In this document: positions 51,760 through 61,550 of the stretch, piece by piece
How the letters are laid out: every line of letters begins with the position of its first letter
Numbering within the stretch: the first letter of the stretch is position 1
NCBI GenBank assembly: GCA_905178155.1
Contig: CAJINV010000001.1
Coordinates: forward strand, 5,119,994-5,183,993
Length of the DNA stretch: 64,000 bases
Source: Amoebophrya sp. A120
Taxonomy: Eukaryota > Sar > Dinophyceae > Syndiniales > Amoebophryaceae
Direction: 5' to 3'
Program-made: the position numbers and the translations under genes
The notes under the pieces: generated by a model
The model's database searches: none
What the model was told of the DNA's origin: nothing
Seen by the model: only the letters and a program-made list of their open reading frames with translations

Positions 51760-53760
51760 CTACAGCTTCCGCCGTTTACTAGGCGTTTCTTCATCGCAGT
51801 CCTGATCTGGAAAAAGACCTCCAGTGGTATTTGCGAGCTCCTCAGAGTTGAAAAGCCGGTGTTGAAGACGTTCCAGAAGACTAACATAATTCTCGTCTGA
51901 CGACGAACCTGTTGCATTGACGGGATGTTGATCTGTATACTTTCCTCGCGCATCATTCCCATAGTAGCTGATGCACGAACGCAAATACGCTGCAACGGTC
52001 TCGCCATACGCGTTCCGTAGTTCCAGTAGATTGGGAAAGCTCTCCAAAATGATGGCGACCGCGGTTACATCTGCATCGGACGAGAGCAACTTAATGAGAA
52101 AGAAGAGACCTGGCTCTCGAATCGCGTCCCGTACTTCGCCGCCAGTTTGCTGCAAAAGCTCTGCGATGTACAACTCGGAACAGGTACTAGTACTATTTTC
52201 CGCGCACAAGAAGTTGTGTGATCCTGCGCACAATCTCCCTACAACCTCCAGAACCTGTTTGCACACCAGAGGCAGCAGCCGGAACATTTCGTTGTCTTCT
52301 GCAAGCAGCCGCAAGAGAAACAGCACCTCCATGGTTTCCTTGCTGGGCTCCTGCACCTGCTGCCACTTGCGCGGGCAGGGGCACCAGCGGAGAAGTTCAC
52401 GCCGTACTTGTTCGCTGCCTTGGTGCGTGATGTGTTCCAAACCGTTCCGGAGAAATCGGACGAGATCCGCAAAACTCTCACCGTAATCGGGGCTCAGCAG
52501 GGGGCGCAGCAAATCCGGGATCTTTTCCTGCCAGGATTGGTACCAGTACTGGAGTCTGGGTTCGAAAACGCAGACCAGTTTCGCCAGCGGCAGTTCCAAT
52601 TGGAGGGTAGCAGGAGGACCGCCGGGGGTTGGAGTTGGAGTTGGTTGCATTCCAGTTGCCTTCGCTGCAGAGCTGCAGTGTGTACTAGATGTAGTAAGTG
52701 AAACAGCGGTCGTCGTTCCTGTGACGTGGCAGCGCCATGTGACTTGCTGTTTCATCTTCACGAGCTCATGGAGCTGTCGCAGGACCCTGATTTCTTGGAG
52801 CAACGCTTCTGGCAGAGCTGGCTCCAGATCGACTAGTTGCCTTACCTCCTCGGAAAGATTATACGGCACGTGCAGCGGTCTTGGCAGGATCGTCTCCGGA
52901 TTCCGCAACAATTTCCGGAACAAGTGGCAGCGCTTCGCCCTTAGCAACCTACTTGACTCGCTCGCGACATTGACAAAGAAAAGCGAATCGCGTTCGTACA
53001 CGACCGTCTTTGGCCCCGCATACTTGGTGCCGTTTGTGGCAATGTCAGAAGTACGGCTAGTACCCTTCGTCGTTTCTTGTACCGCAATGCAGCCGAGTCC
53101 GAGCGTCGCTCGCAAATCTAGAAACTCCCGCACGTTCTCGTCGGCGGGCGGCAGGAAGACGGCGGGGCCCAAAACTGCTGGCGCGCCTTGGTAGGTGACA
53201 CGACAGAAAGCCAACTGGTCAATGCTGAATGTTTGATGTTCCCGCTCACGATCTGGAAATGTTTGGATGCCCTTTTCTTCAAAAACCTCCGTCCACCAGG
53301 ATTCCGCTGGCTCGTCGGCGGGATCGAAGAAAAGGAGCACACGATCGCCGGTGTGAAACTTTGTGTCGGCCTTGGGCATGCTTATGGCCTCGCGACTTTC
53401 CCGCATGATGAACGCCACCTGCGTTTTGTTTTTCCCCTTGAGTTCGGAAAAGGACGCCGCGGTTAGTTGGGCGTTGCAGGTGCGCCCAGTAGAAGTGACG
53501 GCGCGGGTGGCGAAACCCACGTACGGCCACGCGCCCAGGGTGATTCCATCCAGCTTGGCGGGGATGGTTACGCAGCGTAAGCCCAGCGCGGGACAGTGGC
53601 GAAAGATGTCACAGCCTTGGATTTCTTCAATCGCACCATCGGAGGAATCTGCCTCGTCGTCGTCAGCATCTTCCCGTCTCGGTTTGTATCCGCGGCAACA
53701 GCGCGACATGGCGACGGAATCCGCGGGCGCACGGGACCCAAATCCAGTAATGGTGACCAC
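51760..53760 (-). CDS. Unknown large single-exon protein, about 650-666 residues
   Basis: A long uninterrupted frame ending at 51760. It extends 5' to a GTG at 53760; the first ATG in frame is about 17 codons later (MSRCCRGYKPRRED). An N-terminal acidic stretch (EDADDDEADSSD) is followed by a mixed domain with a beta-rich part (TGDRVLLFFDPADEP, reminiscent of chromo/Tudor/PWWP barrels, unproven). A helical C-terminal half has repeat-like segments (EVLFLLRLLAEDNEMFRLLPL, then FFLIKLLSSDADVTAVAIILE) that look armadillo/HEAT-like. The extreme C-terminus, TPSKRRKL, is a likely nuclear localisation signal. An overlapping upstream frame (53987-53800, with AWSYDLRVSGTTERMLLYEIVDD) might be a 5' exon. 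No family recognised. Confidence 0.65.
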   Translation of the reverse strand: MVTITGFGSRAPADSVAMSRCCRGYKPRREDADDDEADSSDGAIEEIQGCDIFRHCPALGLRCVTIPAKLDGITLGAWPYVGFATRAVTSTGRTCNAQLTAASFSELKGKNKTQVAFIMRESREAISMPKADTKFHTGDRVLLFFDPADEPAESWWTEVFEEKGIQTFPDREREHQTFSIDQLAFCRVTYQGAPAVLGPAVFLPPADENVREFLDLRATLGLGCIAVQETTKGTSRTSDIATNGTKYAGPKTVVYERDSLFFVNVASESSRLLRAKRCHLFRKLLRNPETILPRPLHVPYNLSEEVRQLVDLEPALPEALLQEIRVLRQLHELVKMKQQVTWRCHVTGTTTAVSLTTSSTHCSSAAKATGMQPTPTPTPGGPPATLQLELPLAKLVCVFEPRLQYWYQSWQEKIPDLLRPLLSPDYGESFADLVRFLRNGLEHITHQGSEQVRRELLRWCPCPRKWQQVQEPSKETMEVLFLLRLLAEDNEMFRLLPLVCKQVLEVVGRLCAGSHNFLCAENSTSTCSELYIAELLQQTGGEVRDAIREPGLFFLIKLLSSDADVTAVAIILESFPNLLELRNAYGETVAAYLRSCISYYGNDARGKYTDQHPVNATGSSSDENYVSLLERLQHRLFNSEELANTTGGLFPDQDCDEETPSKRRKL

Positions 53761-54749
53761 CGACGCGTCCGTTGAGAGGTTGAACTTTTTGCTGCATCAG
53801 CATCGTCGACGATTTCATACAACAGCATTCTCTCTGTAGTGCCGCTAACTCGTAAATCGTACGACCACGCTCCACCTACTTTGATTACTACTCTCCTAGC
53901 CTCTGCGGCACTCTCGGTCTTTGATGTTTCTCCGCAGTTCAGGGTGCAATTCGCATTGATGAAGAACTTCCACATGTAAAAGCGCACAGAAAAAAACAGA
54001 CCAACATGACGGCACTGATTACGGGTGTGGTGACTGTGCCAGTCGCCGTTCTTTTCACTGCTCAGGTAGAGAATTGAGAAACGAAACCCATCATAAAAAC
54101 GTCAACATGTTGACCAAGACATATGAAAAAAGTTGTATCTGCATCGCTTTTGACCAATGACAAAATTCAAAAATATGAATGCTCTTGATGTGCTACGTAG
54201 TGCAGAAATACGACTCTATGTTCTTGACAGTGACGAAATTGAAATGATCAGGAAAATGAAGCTCACTAATCGTTCTGCCACGGTGACGTACATGCACGAC
54301 GCTGCACAAAGTGTGGTGACAAGCACGAGAAGCCATTCCCAAATTATGTTGCCGCATTTTTCGGAACTCCGGTGGTTCATTTACGGGGCTTCCGCTATCC
54401 CTACCTCCGAAGGCGGTTCGGCCCCTTGTCGGTACGTCCAGAAACTTTGCGATGCCTCTGGTCGTACCTGTGTCGATATGATGTTTTGCTTTTCATCAAA
54501 CAGGTACATGATGCGCAGAAGCATGATCAGATCAGATCAGATAGTTTTTTGTAAATACTCATAAAGAGTAAGTTTACAAATGCTCGCTCGAAAGCGGCGG
54601 TAGGGACGTTGTGTAACTAGAAAAAAGCGATAAGGAGAAAAAAGATAAAAAGGCTTTTGCGCTTGCTTTTTGACTTTGGCCTGAGTCGCTCGCACGCTGC
54701 TACTACAGAAACTGCCTGGTAAAGCTTTAAACTGGTCCTGACCTCAAAT
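53761..54749. other. Gene-free stretch (possible 5' exon at its left edge)
   Basis: Apart from the possible exon at 53987-53800 noted for the neighbouring gene, no supported feature. A 135-residue plus-strand frame at 54157-54564 has no motif and would be the only plus-strand gene, so it is not called. Confidence 0.35.
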
Positions 54750-55754
54750 TTAGTACTGCTTGGCTTTTAAAAATGTTGAGCGTGACTCGACCAAAGTACA
54801 GCTGTACCTGCGATCATCTCGGTCTTTGTCTCTTAATGGCTTCCGTTTTGGACTTCGTTCCCGAAATTTTTTCGCATTTTTTTCACTGGCTATCGTCCCT
54901 TTTTGCCTACCTCTGTCGGTCTTCCGAGTTTCTTCACGCTTGTTGTAGTTTCTCTTGATTTTCAAACGGTTGGTCTGCCTTTTGATTCGCACACTGCTTG
55001 ACGAGCTGCTTGACGAGCTGCTCAAGCTTTCGCTGTCACTACTGGTGTCACTCGAACTCGATGATGACGCTTCAGACTCGGAGCTGGCGCTGGGAGAGGA
55101 CGTGTCCTCTTTTACTCTTGTCTTGGTTTTGCTTCCGATTAAAAAACGCTTGCTGCTAAGTTGGTCGCGACCTTCGCGGCCGCTATGATCGTGGACGTGG
55201 TCCCGCTTATCTACGGTGTACTTGCCGCCAGCGGAAGGTTGCTTTTCCTTTTCGCAGCCCTCCGTACTGCTCGAGCCGCCAGTTTGTGCGAGCATGGCTT
55301 GTCTTCCTCCTGTTCCTGCGCCCGGGATTTCCTTGCTACTTGAGGACGAGCCTGAGTGTCTGTTGAAAAGACTGCTGGTGCTCCCTCCACCCGCCGTGCC
55401 GGCCATCGTCTTGGCGTAGGTCATGGCCTTTTCCAGAACGTCAGCGGTAAGCTGAATTTTCTCGCCCGGCGTTCCTCTCACTACCGTCAACGGGTAGTCT
55501 TTCGCAAGGTATTCCTTCCTCAAATGCGCTTCCCAGGCCTGGAATTCCCATTCGAACCCGCAATTCAGCTTCTCGACAATCCACTCACCCACTTTCACGA
55601 TCTTTATCCGCGTCTCCGCATCCGGAGGAGACGGAATGTTGCCCGGCTGCCGCTCTACGGCAGCAAAAGTGATCGAAGACGAGGGCATCTGTTGGTACCG
55701 TACTGCCGAAAAACCAAACTGATACAAGTCGCTCGAAAAAAGCTGGCGTAGCAA
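54750..55754 (-). CDS. SR-like protein with possible SURP module, 334 residues
   Basis: Single exon from ATG 55754. Residues about 35-95 (PPDAETRIKIVKVGEWIVEKL, then FEWEFQAWEAHLRKEY) resemble SURP/SWAP modules found in splicing factors (I-x3-A-x2-V-x3-G-x2-FE), though the match is loose. The C-terminal half is a Ser-rich acidic tract (long serine runs) followed by a basic KR/RD/RS-rich tail (KKFRERSPKRKPLRDKDRDD), as in SR-related splicing proteins. A nuclear RNA-processing role is inferred from this composition. If it is a splicing factor, its link to the unusual introns here would be of interest, but nothing in the sequence shows such a link. Confidence 0.55.
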   Translation of the reverse strand: MLRQLFSSDLYQFGFSAVRYQQMPSSSITFAAVERQPGNIPSPPDAETRIKIVKVGEWIVEKLNCGFEWEFQAWEAHLRKEYLAKDYPLTVVRGTPGEKIQLTADVLEKAMTYAKTMAGTAGGGSTSSLFNRHSGSSSSSKEIPGAGTGGRQAMLAQTGGSSSTEGCEKEKQPSAGGKYTVDKRDHVHDHSGREGRDQLSSKRFLIGSKTKTRVKEDTSSPSASSESEASSSSSSDTSSDSESLSSSSSSSSSSVRIKRQTNRLKIKRNYNKREETRKTDRGRQKGTIASEKNAKKFRERSPKRKPLRDKDRDDRRYSCTLVESRSTFLKAKQY

Positions 55755-57019
55755 GACACTACGTATGATGTGTGACCAGGTGTACTAGCTCTACGCATTT
55801 CATATCACATGACAGCGCCAGCCGCAAAGACCGACACCATACCGATACCGGGAGACCTGGTGGGTACTGGTCTTTACTGACGGATTATACGCTCGCCGAT
55901 AGCAGCGCCGGCTGTACTTTTTTCGGAAAGGATAGTGATAGAGCCTCAAGCAAGCCGAAGCGGATTCCAGAATCAAATTTGTCAGTGCGCTTTCCTGGCC
56001 ATGGCAGCGAAAAAGGGAAACGATAAAACCAAAGAATACCCCCCACAAAAACGACCCCGAATAACGACTTTTTCACGAATGATTAATCAAAAATAACGAC
56101 AACATCTAACATTGTTCGAAAATGAGGCTCCGACGGGTTCCCAAACAGAAAGATCAGCGTAATACAGCATGATCAAGCAAAGAAACTAGGTCTGCTAGCC
56201 ACCGACGCAGAGAAAAAGCTTGTACTTATTTGACAAATCGAACAGCGGTACGCCTCCAGGGAGGTCGTCTTTTTCCCAGGAATTATGCGGCACTCCGTCG
56301 TTCAAGCGGATTCGGGTGCGCGTTAGCTTCCTGAGCTTACGAAGCAATTGTAGTATCCCTTTTTCCGCTATGTGAAATTCATATTTGAAATAATGATTTA
56401 TAATTATGCGTTGTACAAGCATCTTGCACGAGAACCTGTGCTATGCATATCCGTGTGATTTTTCCTGTTCTTGTAAATGTCTCTTTCTTTACGGAGTATT
56501 CCCTTTCCGTGCCTAACATACAGATGTCGCTTTTATATGCTAGCCACTCGTTCATATTGAATCAAGATTGCAACGTCGGAAGTGATACTTTCTGTGCTTG
56601 TCTTAGTTAGATTTAGTCAAGAAAAAAGTTTATTGTTTTACTCCCGCTGGAACTCATTTCTGTGCTGGAAGAGTTCGCCATTTTATATCGCAACTCGATT
56701 TTCCCAGCACAGCCCGCGTTTTCACGAAATGAGAAGATTGCGGACGGCTCATTCTCTCGTGGTCTTGAAAATGCTGTTCACTACTTGATGTCAACTCACT
56801 GTAAAAGAAAATGCATGGAAGGGACTATCCGTGCTTGTGCACTTGAGAATACACTTTGTTATAATGATAATGCCTGACTGAATTTTGGTTTTTTGCGCCT
56901 TGCACTTCTTCACACGGGAATCGTCTGTGTTCTACTTCCCGGTAGGCAATCCTCGTCTCCCGCTCGGTAACGTCGTTGCATCATTTTATCACTTTTTTTA
57001 CTTTATTCGTATCAGCCAC
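55755..57019. other. Gene-free stretch
   Basis: About 1.3 kb with short frames on both strands and no motif or repeat that I can support. Confidence 0.4.
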
Positions 57020-57763
57020 CTAAAAGTGTCCGCTGCACACCTCCTTGACATGGTGAAACGTCAGTGTGTCGACACCGGTGATGTGCTGTAATCGCGAGGT
57101 GTTGTATAAAATGCAAAAATGTCTGGGTCTGGAAGAGTCAGCATGCTGCTTTTGCATGACACAGGCTATTTCCAGAAGCCTCCGCAACGCCGAATCTGCA
57201 TCACGAATGCCCGATTTTTTTGGTGACAGAAAGTGGGCAGCTTTCGCTGTCTATGCATGCGAGATTTTTCTGTGTTGTGCAATGCGCATCACAAGTTTGC
57301 ATTCTTCCTGACCCAGACATATTTGCAATGCCTATGTTGTGGCCGGACACCATCATGGACATCATCAAAAAGGAGAAGTACAGGCCGTTGCCCCAAAACA
57401 TGCGGAAAATCACGTCCTCATTATGCATCGCAAAAGTATCGTACTAGTATAAATCGCAATACAAATTTTCCCAGAAGGAAAAATGGAATTTGTAATGCTG
57501 ATTTCGCTAAGAAACAAGATTTGTCATGCATGATTGCAATTAGTACGAGTACGATACTTTTGCACAGGATACTCATCCCAGGCGAACAAATCCTGGAATT
57601 GCGACAGCGTTTCGGTCCACGACTTTACCCCTCGCAGGTGGACGTAAACGGTGATAACGGCCCAGGTGCTCAGGTCGCACACAATGAGCGAAATCAGGTA
57701 ACTCAACCAGGTGAAATCAATAGCCGGCTTGCTCGACAGGTCGGCCCTGAGATGATCATACAT
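57020..57763 (-). CDS. Small membrane protein, 117 residues, two introners
   Basis: Three exons: 57763-57572, 57416-57335, 57099-57020 (354 nt = 118 codons). Both introns are introners, one after another, and together they hold more bases (380) than the coding sequence. The protein has two hydrophobic segments, FTWLSYLISLIVCDLSTWAV (about 18-37) and GLYFSFLMMSMMVSG (about 74-88), separated by a charged loop. The short C-terminus is polar and ends CSGHF. No family recognised; a two-pass membrane protein is the most that can be said. The ATG at 57763 is the first in frame; an earlier exon is possible. Confidence 0.65.
57105..57334. mobile_element. Introner, type A (230 bp)
   Basis: TIRs with ATGTCTGGGTCTGGAAGA and a slightly diverged right arm. 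The target duplication TGTTG is perfect (57100-57104, 57335-57339). Removal joins S-G-H-N to T-S-R-L. Confidence 0.92.
57422..57571. mobile_element. Introner, type G, minimal (150 bp)
   Basis: Ends TATGCATCGCAAAAGTATCG and the complement, arms GCAAAAGTATCGTACT. The target duplication CTCAT is perfect (57417-57421, 57572-57576). At 150 bp it is the shortest in the window, yet it keeps GCAATACAAAT and GATTTGTCATGC motifs. Confidence 0.92.
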
Positions 57764-58748
57764 CGTGGATTCATTTTACTCCAAAATCCACCAATCATAT
57801 GGTCGGACAAAACCTCTTAATTCCGGATTTCGATAGCTATAAAAATAGCTAGATTTTACTATTGATATCCAAATTGCGAACTTCGTATCTAACCGACTCT
57901 CGGCTCTTAACGCCTGCAAATCTGTTTGGTTTATTCTAGCTAGGTACTCCGGTTACCGATTTTAACAATTGAACGCAAGCGAATAAGTGGGTGTTGATGT
58001 ACATTGGGATGCCCACTCCCCCGCAACGAAAAGACGCATACTCGCAGAATTTCAATTATCTTTAGTGACTACCATAAAGCTGATCAGTTGTTGATTTTGA
58101 TCGATGATGGTCAGCCGGGTGATCTGGGACAGCGAATCACTTTGGCCCTTCTACACGCTTTTACTGCCATGGAAGCGACTTGGTTAGGAACATTCTTCTT
58201 CTTGCTTTCTGTAGCAGATCCGTAGGGCGGTGAGCTCTTCTTGATAATGAAAAGGCCTGTCTTCCGTTGTCTTTGCCTCAGTGCGTTTTGAGCTACGACC
58301 TCAACAGCTGCGAGCTCATTTCGAACCTGTCTCTACACGCTGCAACGCTGATCATTTTTATCATCTCAGTGGCTTGTTGAATTGTTGGAAAACGGGCATA
58401 AGTAGGAGGAACTTTTGCGCGGCCCCGGAGCGTAGGTTTGGATTTGGGTTAGGGCCTAGAAGATACAAACTCTGTTCAATGTTCTATCTGAAGCCATTTC
58501 GTTGGTCTTGGTTCTACGTTTGTTGTTCTTCATACTGGCTTTTTCATGATTTCAATTTCTGCCGTCCTATTCTACGTCTGCTTGTACTTGTGCAAAAGCA
58601 AAACCAAAAGCACATCTAGATCTATTAGCATCTCCTGTTTCGCCTCTCATATCCGTCACGCCCATCTGTCTTTGTTCTTCTTTAGGCGATGCGCGACATA
58701 GCTGACGCAGAATCGCGACAGACTGCGGATGCAACCAGCTGCGGGTCA
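57764..58748. other. Gene-free stretch
   Basis: No supported feature. Plus-strand frames at 58281-58619 and 58689-58910 are low-quality or antisense to the neighbouring exon. Confidence 0.4.
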
Positions 58749-59747
58749 TCAGATAGGCACGTCGCGACGGGGTCGTCGTCGCGCGGGCCCGGCTACGGGT
58801 GTGTCCGCCTTCCGCTTCGTCGGGGCCTTCGTCGGGGCCACGGCGACCAGCGGCTGCAGCCAGCCATCCGGGGTCCCCGGCCACTCCGCCTTGGGAATCT
58901 GTGTCAATGATTGCGGTGGTTTTGATTGTAGGTCTGAGATGTACACGAAAGAGTCGAGGACGCTCCCAGATGTAGATGTGCCTCAACATAACCGGAGCAC
59001 TAGGTACGCGCGCAATTTATTTACCAAAAGACTAAAGTTAAAGTAGAAGCTGAAGTACCCGCACCACGCGCTCGACGCTGGCCCACTTTTCGCCAATCGC
59101 AGGCAGGATGCGATAGTTCTCCCAGTGGGTGTCATCCTCCCGCAACTCCCACTTTTCGTAGTCCTCCGACTTGAAGCGTTTTGCCCGCGACTTGTAGGGG
59201 ATCGCGACTTTCGTGTAGTACGCGGGACCGTGGGGCGAACGGGTATCAAAAACAAAAACGCCACCCATCGCTACCGCGATCGTTCTCTTTTGCCATTGCT
59301 GTTGATACGAGCTCAGGGCGATTTGCAGACACATCTTACTTCTCAGCTTGGAGAATGGGAAGTCGACCAAGATAACAAGGCTGTCATGCAGAACCAATAC
59401 TAAATTGAAACTAAAATCAGTAAGATCATGCGCACAGTTGAGACTTACTATGTTGCATAAGACCAAGCAGCCCTGCAATAGTGAAAGCTTCAAGCTAAAG
59501 TAAAACTAAAACTAAAAGTAAAACAGCAATAACAAAACATAAGAACGGATGACGTTGCGATGGGCGGCAATGCGTCACGGTTTTACGGGAGGACCATGCT
59601 GCAGAGCGGCTGCCCGAAGTAGTACTTATCGTTGAAAGTTTTTCCCCTCACGGCGACGAGCTCCGAAGCGTTGCGGGACGGCTGCATCAACATGTCCTCT
59701 TGAAGTTGCGGGACGACTGCGTCACCATGTCCTCTCCTCACGGACAT
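58749..59747 (-). CDS. Unknown 187-residue protein
   Basis: Proposed exons: 59747-59587, 59311-59059, 58898-58749 (564 nt = 188 codons). The 59058-58899 intron is well supported (CGG/GTACTT to ACACAG/ATTCCC). The 59586-59312 intron has a good donor (CCC/GTAAAA) but a weak acceptor (CCTGAG/C). A shorter model starting at ATG 59268 would give 119 residues. The joined sequence around the first junction (FGQPLCSMVL/PSYQQQWQKR) reads smoothly, which favours the longer form. The protein has an aromatic-rich middle (KWELREDDTHWENYRILPAI) and a basic Pro/Arg-rich C-terminus. No family recognised. Confidence 0.5.
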
Positions 59748-61166
59748 TTTTTTTTGGCAGAAGAGGTCGGACACGAAATCAAAGCGGATGTGGGCCTAGA
59801 TCTACACTGGATCGAGACAGACGGAGAAAGTGCTTCTCTCTTTGCTGCCCCTGAGCTACACGCTTCTTTATTTTTGGTGCATCCACCGACGTCACATCTC
59901 ACATGCTCCATGTAAACCAGAAGACGACGAAGGAAAGCGAAAAGCTCGACACTCATCGAGAACGAGATGGTGACTCAGATACATATTACGACTCTCGCCG
60001 GCTACTACATCTGGAAACTCAAACTCAAGGAAGATGTAACGCGTTGCTCTTGGTTATGATAGTCATCTTCCTGTTGATCTTTATTCTGATACTGATTCTG
60101 TATGATGATTTCAACTAATGGACCTCTCGAAGGGAGAAGAACCTGAACACCGTTACTGGCAGCACTACGGACACTGCTGTAATGCTTCGCACCTATCGAC
60201 GGCCCTGCAGCTGTGTGGGCGTCCTATTTTCATTTTGAATGTTGGTACAAACACGCATGTTTTAATTTCATGGGTAGAGCGAAAGTTGTTTCGGGTAGAA
60301 GCAAAGCAGTTTCAGACTCAGTTCTCATTCAGTGTGCATCACTCGCAGCGTGACTAGGTTATCAGAGTGATTTCCGAAATTGCCGGGGGGCAGTGACGAA
60401 TGAAAACGTCGACGTCCGGGGTAGTGCTTAAAGTAGTTCACGGTGGTGAGAATATGATACCGGCACTGACGCTCCGACGCGGATCGCAATCCGGTCGAGG
60501 ACGTGCGCGCACGATAGCACTCACCACAAAGCTACTAGATGACCGGTGCTTGTATTCAGGCGAAGCGGTTATCAGATTGAAAACCATCTTGCGAATGAAA
60601 CTACATTTAAAAGCGCAAGTAGCTTGTGCTCGTGTTTTGTCGATATGCACTTCCTTTCCTTCTCAGCAGCAAAAGTTGTAGCGAAAGCGTTGCCTCCGCA
60701 AGTGACAAAGACACGGAGCACTCAAATAAAAAGGAGGTTTATGCCGAAAGTGCAAAAAGGACCACAGCGAGAGATGTGACCTTGATGCCAGCCGGCGGCG
60801 ATACGATGGATCAATCAAACGCTTCTACTAGTACGTTTTGTATATTGCAAATAAAAGTCAAATGGAAGTGTCAAACTCAAAGCGTCAATGCTGGTGCTGA
60901 AGTCGGATTGGGTAGCCTACGAACATATCTCAAATTAATTTTGATTTGACCACAAAAAGAAAACGAAATTCACAGCTTCGATGGGGGGTAGTCTAATGTA
61001 ATGAGCAGCCATAGTTGCGAGCGCTGCGAACTATACAGATATGAAAATGAAAATCAAATCGCGGCACTGCAGGTACGGCTTCTTGCAGACGCGCGCGACA
61101 AACATGGCGATAACGCTCTTCCAGTTTTATGACGAAGCCTCCTGCTACTTTTGTATTCTTTTCGAA

Positions 61167-61167
61167 A
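61167..61167. other. Undetermined base (N)
   Basis: Single N in the sequence, in a repeat-bearing intergenic stretch. It may mark an assembly join or a polymorphic site. Confidence 0.9.
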
Positions 61168-61290
61168 NCGAAGCCCATGCGCAACCCGGCGACCCAAATG
61201 ACCGCCGCGCCAGGGAGGCAAAGAAAAAAACAAAAAAAGGAAGGCGCAAACGCGCAAGGCCAACAGCCCAGGCCCCCCAGGCACAGAGGC

Positions 61291-61550
61291 ATCGCGCCTA
61301 TTTTTTTGCCTATTTCGCGCCTAATTCCCGGGCTATTGGTTTTCGCAGCGAAAAAAAAAAGTCGCCGAAATTAGACAAAAAATAGGCAAGCACGGCCGGG
61401 GAATCAGACAAAAAAATAGACAGGAAATTAGGCAAAAAAATAGAAACAAAATTAGACAAGGAATTAGACAAAGAATTAGCAAGGAAATAGGCAAAAAACC
61501 AAACACGAAAACCGTAGGACAAATAGCACAGAAATAGGCGCGAAATGGCA
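61291..61550. repeat. Degenerate ATTAGACAAAGA-type repeat with inverted flanks
   Basis: About ten imperfect units of TTAGACAA/ATAGGCAA spaced 11-15 bases apart (61370-61500). The flanks CGCGCCTATTTTTTTGCC (about 61291) and AGAAATAGGCGCGAAATGGC (about 61531) are partly inverted copies of each other. Confidence 0.65.

Noticed and set aside
54157-54564. 135-residue plus-strand frame
   Set aside because: No recognisable feature, and it would be the only plus-strand gene in the window.
27505-57571. Repeated TCTGGGTCTGGAAGA-type words considered as CRISPR or satellite
   Set aside because: They occur as inverted pairs bounding single elements inside genes, not as regularly spaced direct repeats.
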